Shown here one piece after another: positions 25,330 to 36,222 of a stretch of 64,000 nucleotides of DNA (within the stretch, counting starts at the first letter, position 1; every line of letters begins with the position of its first letter). The stretch comes from Cymbidium sinense (taxonomy: Eukaryota > Streptophyta > Magnoliopsida > Asparagales > Orchidaceae): positions 10,209,179 through 10,273,178 of the forward strand of contig CM038228.1 in assembly GCA_021442155.1 (NCBI GenBank). The letters are read 5' to 3'. The translations under genes were made by a program, and so were the position numbers. The notes below the pieces were generated by a model that was given only the letters and a program-made list of their open reading frames with translations, had not been told where the DNA came from and did not search any database.

Positions 25330-25800
25330 GATTTGCACTAGGGAGAGAGGGAGGGATAGCACCTCGATGCTAGGATCAGTGAACTAAAGACAAAATTTCA
25401 GAGAAACTAGTGCATGGGAACTATAAAGTAGTGTTACGGTGCCAAAATTGAAAGATTGGAGGACAACGGTGCCAACGCTAAGGTCCTAGCGCTATGAGTT
25501 AGGAGACTTCATATTTAGGTAATTTTTTCTGCAGTTTTGAATGATTTTCTCTGAGTCTCTTGTGTGTAAAAATGAAGAGAGTGCCCTAGAGTGACTGAAG
25601 TGTGAAGAGACTCCAGATAAGTATAATATGTACTATTCTCTCATTGATTTTTCTTTCATAGTGGATTCTTGGTGGTGTGGCTCCATGATTTTTTTTCATT
25701 CTCAGATTTTTTTCACATTAAATCTTGTGTTTTCTGTGTGATTTCTTTTATTTTGGTTTCATTTGTTTTGTGTATGCTCTGAAACACTCAAATTGGTTTT
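25330..25800 (+). mobile_element. Possible Copia-type LTR fragment
   Basis: The segment with ttcatagtggattcttggtg, gtggctccatga and ttaaatcttgtgttttctgt resembles the R/U5 region of plant Copia LTRs as I remember them. No pol frame, primer-binding site or paired LTR was found, so this is a tentative call. Confidence 0.3.
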
Positions 25801-26648
25801 TCCACACATACTATGTGAATGATCTCCCAACAATAACATGAAATCCTAATAATTTCTTAATTGATAATGTAGTTGAAGCCCTTGATTTGAGCATTTAATT
25901 TTTTTTACAACTTTCAGTCAATTCATAGCATCTAAGCACAACCTTTTTAATTTCTAGAGAGCAATGATCCTAAATTTATAATTGCAATTTTTTTTATTTT
26001 TCTCATATTTTAGGATTATTATATGAAGATTTTGAATGGAGTGTGAAAGAAGGTCGATTAACTGAGTTGAATGGATTTTAGGCATTTTGAGTATTATGTG
26101 AATTACTTGGTGAAAGTGTTTGGGAATTGAAAAAGTAACTATAGATCAATAGAGAATAAGAGAATGCAAAAGTGCTCAAATAAAATGCAAGAAAGTAATA
26201 ATGAAATCACTTGTTACTTATGAGGGGAACTGTAGTCACCAAGCTAAGTGCATTAGCTGTCATAACTGAACAAAACACAAAGGAGATGAAAAACTTAATA
26301 ATTTTGGTTTCAATTCAAGTAAGAAAAACTTTTTCATTACAAAATTCACCATATAATCAAACACTGAAGTCGTAAGAATTCATAACATCATCCAGAAGTG
26401 GAAAGGTTGACCAATCACATGAATGCATGCATGAGAACTTACTTAAAAATTTAATGTGCACCTCTTCTTTGAAATCAAATGGGTTGTTAATCTCTTAATT
26501 GTAGCTCTCTAAGAAGTTTTAAAAATCACTTACCTTCTCCAAATCTGTCTTGAATGATTGTTAATGTTTGAGTTGTTAGTACAATGATGTGGGAAGTTTA
26601 GATATCAATGACTTAATTTTGATTTGGATTAAAATTTAGCTCACATGG

Positions 26649-26653
26649 CACAC
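26649..26653. repeat. Target-site duplication of copy A (3' side)
   Basis: CACAC, directly outside TG at 26654; matches 34409-34413. Confidence 0.65.
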
Positions 26654-28107
26654 TGTGGTGTTCATTTTTGGATATAAGGCAAACACGACGCAAATCATAG
26701 AGGGTACTTATTGAAGTGATCGGGTTCGGCATTGAGGTATGATGTACTATCTCGAAAGATAGATGCATCACTACAATCACTAATCACTTAATAAAGACTC
26801 TAAGGCATGATGGGTCTTGAATGTACAGAGAAAATTTTCCGCTTTACATGGATGAATAAAGCAGGGTTTATATTAAACCGAGTTTTTAAATTCCCCATGG
26901 AGGCAAGCCTCCATAGTTAATTACATCCTAGGGAATGAAATTCCCTAAGAGTACTCTTGATTAAAGTAGATAATTATCATCTCCAAAGATTTCAAGATTA
27001 GACTATCAAAGGATTAGTTATGTTTGGAAAGTCAATTAGGAAAGTTCAAGGAGAAGGCTTAATTTTGGAATTCAAAGGGAATAAGTAGGGAATGCTCATG
27101 ATAATAGAATATCTAATGAGCATTCCAATATATCCTATAATTAGTATATTTGAAATTGAAGAGATTTATTTATTTGAGTTGAATTTTATTAGATTGGCAG
27201 GACTTATAATCCACCAACACAAGGTTGTGGAATGCCTAAGAGGGGAGAATTTATGTTTATAGCCTGAAGAAAATAGCTACCTCAGATCCTAAATCTAGGG
27301 AGTTTTAGTATGAGCTAAAGCGTGACCTAAAATCTAAGTGATAAGTGGACATAATGGTTTACCTCCACAAGAGAGGATAAACTATCCGACTTCTAGACTT
27401 ATAACCGTATGGAATGGCTGCCAACTAACTCCTCCTACAATTTTAAAACTATGTAGTTCGGTCTTATGAACTGCAAGATAAATAGGGTAGTTATTTAATT
27501 TGAAAGAGAATAAATCTTAAACCCACTCCTTAAGAGACTAAAGCATGAGTGGTATGAGCATATGACTTAATCTATAAATGAAAAATCTTTTCAAATTTTA
27601 TTTTATTTTTGACAGATCATTTTAGACAAAGGCTTTGGGATTTTTTATATGCCTAAATGCATGATGAAATTAGTTATTTTCCAAATCAAAAGAGAAAGAG
27701 GGTGAAGCTCCATCATCGAGGGTTTCTCTCATAGGTCAAGTGGTCCCTATTGTGTAAGGACGGAGGCCCTCATTTTACACAAGTGACTTAAGATGGTATG
27801 CATGATGTAAGACATATAACCATACAGCTAAGGGGTTGTTAAATATTCTAATTATTTTTTTATGTCATAGTCTTTTTGGTGAGGTTATGAGTTATTTAAA
27901 ATTTAGTTATGAGTGATTAGTTGGATAGAAAATTTATTTTTATCCTAAGAACCTACCGCATCCAGGCCACACATTAAATCATCAATCATAAGAAATTATG
28001 AAAAGCATGCCATCTTATTTCACAATTTATAAAAATCATCAAATAATTTTATAAACTAATGCAAAAGAATAAGAATTGGTGTAATCGCCATACAAAAGAG
28101 AAAGATG

Positions 28108-28130
28108 GTGGCTCTACCCTTATATAACCC
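28108..28130 (-). promoter_or_regulatory. TATA/GGTAGAGC core promoter-like block of copy A
   Basis: The minus strand reads TTATATAAGGGTAGAGCCAC. The same word order recurs in B (41284-41304) and C (52512-52537) at a similar distance from the 3' end, about 1.5 kb. It probably marks transcription start of the LTR. Confidence 0.55.
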
Positions 28131-29289
28131 ATAATATAAAAGTATAATTACAATAAGAATGAATACTTGCTATGGGGGTCTTCATTCTTCATATCTTCTT
28201 ATCCACTTTATTTTCCTTCTTTGATTTGGATGTGTTTGCTTCAAAGGCATCACAGGGCCTCCCACGACAAATTCTTCTGGCCACTGCTCATCATAATCCC
28301 CCATAACACTAATCCTAATTACTATTACAAAATTGCATTCATATAGGAAAAAGTAAATCTAACTACACCTACAAAATAGATATTAGCTAAACACACATAC
28401 AATCCCAAGCAGTTATATGTATAATTTAGACTTAGCACCCTGAACATGAGTAACCAAGCCCACCTGTCTTAACTTGGATTATGCTTAGGGGTTTAAGAAA
28501 ATTGCAAAGAGAGTATTTATATTTATTTTTAAACATTCCTTAAGAACAATCCCCTACAAAAGATATGATCAGGCTAAGAACAAGCTAACATCTACTCTAT
28601 AAAGCATACACCCTAACATCTAGTCTAAAATATTACACCATAAAATAAAATATACATCACATCATACACTATCCTAGCATAAAGCTAGAAGTGGTGACTT
28701 AATTCTAATATGTGTGTTAAGGCTCTGTGTGGTATGTCTTAACTAAGCATTAGAGTTGACTATTCAAGTTAACATGATGGTGGGTTTTATTTGAAGTTAT
28801 TTAATTGATTTATGAATTTTAATTTGTATTTTATTTTATTTCATGTAATTTACACTTAGTAACTAAGTGTTGTAAAGTGAAGGAAGAGGATTACCCTCTT
28901 TCATCCCTACTTTAAGCCATTTTCTAAAGCACATTGACTTTATTTAGTTCTCTTTAGTGAATGGCTTATTAAGTGATTTTTAATAAATCCCAAGTTTAGG
29001 TTAACTTTAAATGATATTATCCAATGGGAAAGGCTTCTTAAGATTAATCTAATTGAATTACTATCACATGACATATATTAAACCATTCCTTTCTATCACA
29101 TGTAGCATGCATATGAGTTAATACTTAGCACATCTATACATGCAATATGTTTTAGCATACTTTAATGATGATGAATGTGCATGTTTGGAATTTATCTTTT
29201 GTTTTGATTGAATTATATAAACATATAAATCAAAGCTATATCAAAATTGTAATTCCAAAACACATAAGGATGGAATAACATAAGTATGT

Positions 29290-29890
29290 GTCATTGTTAA
29301 CCAGGGAAGTGAGGTAATCAAATGACCTCCTTGTGGCTAGTTAAAGCCTTGTATTCTAGGGATGTCCTAATTATATACTTATTAACATTCCAAACCTATG
29401 TAAATCTGTACATGAATAAGGAAAGAGAACACTAATTTATACATAACACATACTAATAACTTAGGTGAATATGAATGCATGCATTTTTAGTAAAAAAAAA
29501 GATCTTCATCCTTTTTTTTAAGTACATATACACATTTATAAAAGATGTGAGCAAGTACACGTCATTGTTAACCAGGGAAGTGAGGTAATCAAATGACCTC
29601 CTTGGGATTAGCTAAAGCCTCGTATTCCAGGATGTCCAAGCCAAACACTTGCTATCTTAAATACATATTACTGTATACACAACTATAAAGATGAAAAACT
29701 ATGCAAAGATTGTATTTTCTTAATTAAAATTTTAGACATATGAATGAAAGCCATATCCAAATTCTAATATAAAAATACATAAGAATGAAACCAAATGAGT
29801 ACGTGCCATTATTAAACCAGGGATGTGAGGTAATCAAATGACCTCTTTGGGGCTAACTAAAGCCTCGTATTCCCAGGATGTCCAGACTAT
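29290..29890 (-). repeat. Three-copy internal cassette of copy A
   Basis: The core ccagggaagtgaggtaatca appears near 29301 and 29572, with a variant near 29817. Each is followed by aatgacctc(c/t)tt, agcctcgtattc or a variant, and gatgtcc. Spacing is 271 and 245 bases. Copy B has two such cassettes and copy C one. Confidence 0.75.
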
Positions 29891-32409
29891 ATACCCATTA
29901 TTATTTAAATTTATGTAAATCTATATATGAATCATAAAAAAGAGAGCTTTATTTAATATGCTTAAGATATAAACACATGAAAATCTTATGTATATTCATA
30001 ACTATCAACACTCTAAATATTATAATTGATTTATAAACTTTGAAAAATAGTTTTGAATTTACTAATGATAATAGCCACACATATATTTTAATTAAGCCAA
30101 CACATGCAAGCTTACATAAACAAAATTCATTTGATTTATTTAAATTTGAATGCATAAATGCATGAAATCAAATAGCATACAACATTTAATGTGCTTAGAG
30201 AGAAAAAATTAAACATAACCATATGGTTCATTTAATTAAACTAATTCCTAAGGACAATCATATTAAATAAACCTATTTAAAGAAAACCAAAGTTTCTTTA
30301 TTAATTCATGCCTTGAAATTTTGATTAAGTTTAATAAAGAGAAGAATTTTTTTGCTACTTTAATTCCATTCCCATATTGGTGAACTTAATTGGTTTAAGA
30401 AAAGATAATTAAGTGGATTTTATGAGTTCATTAAGTTGGCTTCTTAATTAAATCAATTAATAACCCTTACTTATGCTTTTTCAATTTGATTAACCACTTA
30501 ATTATTAGCCACAAATGAAATGAACAAGTGAGAAAATAAAATTACAATACTCCTACAATGACCTAATGCAAATGGCTCATAATTAAGAGTTAATTAAATT
30601 AAAGATCCTAATTAAGTACTTTTATGATTTTCCCACACTTATGGGCAAATCATAATTTTCCTAAAAGTCTTTATGTTATTAAACACATAAAGAGGAACCC
30701 TTAATTCCATTGTTAACTATCTGTTGTGATAATGATTTTGATTTGATTAAGTAAGCCACTTAATTAACTAATTCTCTTAATTAATGTCATTTTAATTAAT
30801 TTTCCTTTAAAGAGAAATGGACTTAGGAAAGAGGTTAGGAAGAGGTTAGGAAAGAGGTCCTAATTCTACCCATTCACTTGCAATAGTGATTAGTGCACTT
30901 AATTAATTACTATTTGGGAGGTTAATTAATCAATTAAATTAATTAAGAGAGTGATTAGGACTTAAATAGTCAATTCTCCTAATTAACCAAGCAATAAATC
31001 CCAAGAAAATTATGGGAGGTCGAAGTCATCCCATTAAAATAACACACAAGGTTTGGGATTAATTACTCAAGTAATTAGGGGATAATTAAGCTAATTAAGT
31101 TTATAATTAAATCTTAATTAAACCTTAATGCCCATTCAAAGTTAATTGATATTAATTTTAAATGATTCTCCTCCGAAATACCTTCAAAATAAGTATTTAT
31201 TTTTACTTTTTAGATTTTTCTATGATTTGTTATAAATTTCTAAAGATTCAATCATTAAATCCATCAATTAAGCCTAATCCCATCGACGCCACGTGGACTA
31301 CTAATGTGGCGCACTTTCTACATAGTGCCACGAGATTGGTTACTTAAAGCTGTCCGATGCAGCACCCACATGGCGGTAATGGACACACTTTCTTATCCGC
31401 TGTCCGATCTAAGATCAGACGGTCAGGATCAACCCCATGATTTTAATAGATTGAATTGGATTTTATCCAGCAAATAATCATGATTGTCTATTTCGATCAT
31501 GCGAAATGGACGGTGTGTGATCCATTATCTCTCGAGCAATGAGAGACAGACATCGTCTACCTTCCATAGCCCAATTCAAGCTCACCCGAGCTCAAATCGA
31601 TTTGAGATTCAACCCAAACCATCACGAGGTAGATATGAAGGGATCTACTGGTCAGATTTGCATGACATACAAATTTTCTTTAAAAAGGCCCAAACATTTT
31701 TCACCGACAGTTTGATTTAATGAAATTACCTCACCGGAGCTCAAGACCGATGGTGCAATCGATAAAGGTAGCTGTGTCTAGTGGAGACAAAGCCCGGTTG
31801 AGTAGCACAGGTGTTGATTCCTCACCGTTTGCTCTATGGGCCACAAATCGATGAAATGCAAGTACACATTGATCAAAGTCATACCTCCAGTGGTCGGGAA
31901 GCTCGGGAGATGATTCGTTCATGTTCGACGATGGTAGTGGAAGCTGTGGGTGAAATTAATTTGAGTTTGATGGAGATTTGAGAGAGTTGGGTTAGAAATG
32001 AGGTTGCCCTATTTTGAAATAATAATTCTAATGTTAGGACACCTTGGGAGACTTGGGGAGAGCTCTGGAGATTTTGAAATCACTCCTGGAAACTTTCTGA
32101 GTGCGAATGGTGATGTTTTGGATCGAAATGAGGGGGGTATATCCCCCCTCCCTTGGAACAAACAGATGGGATTCAATCCCTATTTTTGGTCGGTTAGCGG
32201 CCGTTATGGTGTCAACTCCACGTGGCTCGGTTTGGTTGGCCAGTGGGCTTGGTGGGTGGTTCAAGGTAGCTCCTCCATTCTTGGGTCTAATAATTTTGGC
32301 TAGGTGTGGGGAGGTGACTCACCTCCCCTTAGTCCATGGCCGACCTAGCCCACTTGGGTCAGACTAGGTGGGTGTAGGTCAGGTCCTCATTTGGGTCTTG
32401 GATTGCTAC

Positions 32410-33560
32410 CATAAGGGGAGGAAGGGAGTTGACTTGCCAATTTGGGTTTGAACCCATATGGAGAGGTAAAATCCAATGGGTAATGCCTTGGAATGGGTTT
32501 AATTTGGGTTGGGCTGATTTGGGGCTGACCCAAGGTTAGTTTATGATAGGTTGGGTCAGGTTGCAAAGGGTTTAGGTTTGACTCAAGTGGGTTTGGCTCA
32601 ATTTGACCCTTATAGAACAAATTAGGCTAGGTTGGGTTAAGCTAACCAATTAGTCAAATTGGGTCAAACTAAGGGTTGAGTCATGTTCAAATGAGTATTT
32701 GAGATGTTTTGGTTCTATTGGATTGAGCCAATTTGGCTTGGATTTTATTTTGACTCATTTGGATTCATGTAGGTCAAATGGGTCAAGTTGACCTATTTGA
32801 CCAAATTGGCCAAATTGGCTTGGGTTATGGGTTGATTCATGTTCAATTGATTAATTGAAGATGATTGTATGATTTGGTTTGAATTAATTTAGATTTGATT
32901 TAGATTTAGGCTAATTTGGGCTAAATGATTCAATTGGGTTTACTTGGCCAAACTGGGTTCAATTATGGCTTTGGTCAAGTTCAATAATCAATTTGGAATG
33001 AACTTGAGCCATTGGTTGTAATCAATTTGGGTTATATCTTGATTTGACCCAATTTGGTCTTTTAGGTCAAATTGGGTCAACTTGGGTCAAAGAGCCAATT
33101 AGATTAGGTTTAGCTCAATTGATGGTCAAGTCATGTTCAATCATTGATCATGGGTTGGTGTGGATCAATGGTTTCAATCAATTTATCTTGGGTTGAGATT
33201 TAACTAGTTTGGTTCATGTAGGTTAAGAGGGTTGACTTGGTTAAATGACCAAGTTGACTTGGTTTGACCTAATTGATGACAATTGATCAATCTAGGGTGA
33301 CTAATAATCATGATAGGAGGTTTTAGTAGGCTTGGTTCAATCAAATTTTGGTAGGATTGGAATTTGGTTCAAATAGGTCAAATTAGTCACTTTGGGTCAA
33401 ATGGACCAATTGGGTTTAGTTGAGTTGATTTTGGGTTGATTTGGATTTAGTTGAGTTTATATATGGATTTATGATTGATTTATAGCTTTGATTATAATTG
33501 ATTTAGGTTCAAATGGGTTTTAATTCATTTGAATATTTCAAGTCAAGTGGGTTAGGTTAG
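32410..33560. repeat. TTGAC(C)/GGTCAA-rich tract of copy A
   Basis: A stretch of about 1.1 kb built of short variants such as gggtcaaattgggtcaactt and aggtcaagttgacc, with no coding sense. TTGAC(C/T) is the core of the WRKY-factor W-box. Comparable tracts occupy 37200-37460 in B and 47580-48740 in C. Whether any factor binds is untested. Confidence 0.6.
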
Positions 33561-34408
33561 GTTTGATTGAATTGATTTTGGGTTTGGTTCAATTGATTGT
33601 AGATTTGATTTATATTTAGGATGATGATTAGGGATGTAATTGATTCATAAAAAAATCAATTGGATTTGGTTTGGATGGAGTGAAATTTTGGATGATAAGT
33701 CCATGGGATTAAATCATATGGCTTAGAATGGATTTGGATTTGGATTTGGATTTTGGTATAGGATATTTGAATGTAGGTTTCATTCATATTTGGGAAGATG
33801 ATTGAAGAAATAATTGATTCACGAGAAAATCAATTGAAATCAATTTGAATTAAAGGGTGTTTTGGCTAAGTACATAGGATCAAATCATATGGCTTAAGAA
33901 GGGCTGATTTGATTTGATATTTGCTTGATTTGGATTAGAAATTTGGATTTGATTATAGATTTTGATAAATTGATTGAAGGGTTGAATTGATTTTTGAGAA
34001 AATCAATTGAATTTATTTAGCTTGAATTTTTCTTGGCTAAGTTCATAGGATTGAATTATGGGCTTAGGATAGGTTTGGATTTGATTTGATATTTGGTTAT
34101 AGGTTTCAATCATTTGGTTTGGAATTTGAATTTGGATTTGGTATGTGAATTTGGATGAATTGAATTTGAGATTTGGTTTAGGCTAAAGAGGTAGGCATAG
34201 ATTGAGTTTAGGCTATAGGGTAGGTAAGTCTCCCTAAGTCCTAAGGCATAGCCTAATTCTATGATTAACCCTTCTAAGTCTCTAAGCTTAGGTTAAGTGT
34301 TCACCTAATTGCTAGAAGTGTCTTATGATTAAGGAAGTCTTACTGTCTAGAAAACTCCTAAATCTAAGAAGAGGAGATTGAATCCTCACTCCAAAAGTGA
34401 AGTCAACA

Positions 34409-34413
34409 CACAC
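34409..34413. repeat. Target-site duplication of copy A (5' side)
   Basis: CACAC, directly outside the TGTTGAC end at 34408; matches 26649-26653. Confidence 0.65.
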
Positions 34414-35954
34414 TCACATTATTAATAATTTTATGCAACCACTACTTCAACGTAACCCAATAAAAATATAAAATGAACAATAATGTTACTTTATTGTACA
34501 TTTACTTAATTGAACCTTATAAAAGTTTATAATACTTGTTATATGGATATTTGTCATACAATCTTAGCATTTTCATCTATTCCTCATTTTCTTCCATAAA
34601 ATTGTCATTCTTCTATTACATTAATTGTTTTATTAAATTTTCACCCAAGTAGATAGTGTAGTAAACATCATCAAAGGCTTCTCTTATGAAAAATATATTT
34701 TATGCTAAATATTTAATTAATTAAAAATTAGGTATAAAGCTATTTACAAATAATTAAGCTAGAGATCAATTATATATTGAATTTAATGTATAAAGTTAAT
34801 GAATATTTAGTTTAAAGTAGAACATGGTGACTAAATGGCCTCTATTTTAGGATTTAGAGAGTAGACATCTTGAGTTGAAGCTCTTTTATACTAACATTAA
34901 TGAATTACATATTGTCTTGGATTTTACTTGAACTAAAAACAAAATTAGGTTAATCATAAAAAGAGTGAATAAAAAATAATACAATGATCAACTTTGTAAA
35001 GAAAATATGAAGAATAAAAAACATCTTTCACATTCTTTTGACAATTTGACAATAAAATAAGCAATCCAATATAAAATACATATCAAAATACAAGGTCTTT
35101 ATAAGATATAAGTAATCTAATAGAAAGTAACACAAATAAAAAGACATATCATGAAATTGAAAATAACACAATACACAGAGAGTAAAATAAGCAAAATTGG
35201 GCTTCAAAATTAGCACCATGGCAGGTCCCTTTATATTGGCTGCTCAATTTCTCATACTACGTATAAAATGAGATTGCTAAGACATATATTGGTTTTTTTT
35301 CTGAAATAATTTTGATTTTCACAAATATGTTCTTAGAAGAATGTGTTGAGAAGAGATCCCATGTCCATGGAGCTACACACGTACTCACCAACATTAACAG
35401 GACTAGCAATTGGTTAATATTAGGTTACAACAAACATATGTAAGCATTAAATTTTTTATTAAGTTAAAAAATATTTAGATTTATAATTTCTTAACACATA
35501 TTATTATTTTCTTAAGGAGTATATGTGATTGAAATATATTTAGAGTCAAACTTTAATAGTGAGCTCTTTAGGTGGATCTTCTCGATAGTTAGAATTAAAT
35601 CTACAGAATGTAGTAGGAAGGTAGTGGAAGGGTAGGATTTATGAGTTAGTTTTGTAGGTTTTGTTCTTTTACTTTTGATGGATCAAATATAATAGATGAA
35701 TTAATAAGAAAGTTGGTGGTTGTATTCAACCAAGAAATGGAAGCCAATATGACTACATGAATAGAAGCTAGAATGATTTACCCGCTGGGTGACTAATAAT
35801 CTATGAAATAGAAGGACAAAGACATGAAAAAAGATTAGTTAGAATTTGTAAGAGTATCTAGGTCTTCATGCATTGATCAACTTTGAGTTATTCAGAATTA
35901 GAACTATTTTGTATTACTTTTAAGTTTTTGTATGTTGACTTGAAACATTACCTT
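34414..35954. other. AT-rich spacer between copies A and the MITE
   Basis: No gene, conserved motif or clear repeat was found. The short minus-strand frame at 35028-35219 is Leu/Phe/Tyr-rich and looks random. Confidence 0.6.
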
Positions 35955-35962
35955 CCTCTAAG
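35955..35962. repeat. 8-bp target duplication of hAT-type MITE (left)
   Basis: CCTCTAAG, identical to 43061-43068. Confidence 0.8.
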
Positions 35963-36018
35963 TAGGGCTATAAAAAAAGGATGTTGTTCGCGAACGGCTC
36001 ATGCTTGGCTCATTTTAG

Positions 36019-36022
<4 letters not shown>

Positions 36023-36053
<31 letters not shown>

Positions 36054-36102
36054 TGTATGTATGTATGTATGTATATATGTATGTATGTATATATGTATGT
36101 AT
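36023..36102. repeat. (TATG)n microsatellite
   Basis: About 80 bases of tatg repeats with a few tata interruptions, inside the left part of the MITE. It creates spurious Met-Tyr-Val-Cys frames on both strands. Confidence 0.95.
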
Positions 36103-36217
36103 AGATATATAGACACATCATACGGGTGGTTAGAGCTTTTCCCATGCAAAATTGAGGCCCACATTCAAATCTTAAAGCCTTCACATTTTTTCAAAATTTT
36201 TTTGCTTATTCAAACAC

Positions 36218-36222
36218 GAGTT
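36218..36222. repeat. Candidate target duplication of copy B (left)
   Basis: GAGTT; matches 43005-43009. Confidence 0.55.

Larger units (their letters stand above)
18629..26648. other. AT-rich repeat debris without a supportable gene
   Basis: This 8-kb stretch is very AT-rich and holds only short frames without domain-like composition. What can be seen are internal duplications, a short relic of the A/B/C repeat 3' end near 20893-21000 and a possible Copia LTR near 25330-25800; these have separate entries. Two short imperfect repeats also occur near 24175-24235 (cttcaccttctctataattg and a variant) and 24610/24650 (attgctaaaaagtttt). No tRNA, rRNA or conserved protein motif was found. Confidence 0.6.
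26654..34408 (-). mobile_element. Copy A of a non-coding, LTR-like 7-kb repeat family
   Basis: Read on the minus strand it starts TGTTGACTTCACTTTTGGAG at 34408 and ends CACCACA at 26654. It is flanked by CACAC on both sides (26649-26653 and 34409-34413), a perfect 5-bp target duplication. Start, middle and end blocks match copies B and C in the same order. There is no gag or pol and no internal pair of LTRs: start and end share no sequence. TG...CA ends plus a 5-bp duplication fit a solo LTR about 7.75 kb long. An LTR this long is unusual, so a non-autonomous element with eroded LTRs, or one enlarged by nested insertions, remains possible. Confidence 0.7.

Noticed and set aside
29290..29890. 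CRISPR-like spaced repeats
   Set aside because: Units are too long and unevenly spaced, spacers are related, and the context is a plant transposon.
31484..32620. Several overlapping frames near the most GC-rich part of copy A
   Set aside because: They lie within a repeat and on both strands. The aligned regions of B (37650-38620) and C (48700-49760) do not keep any of the frames open.
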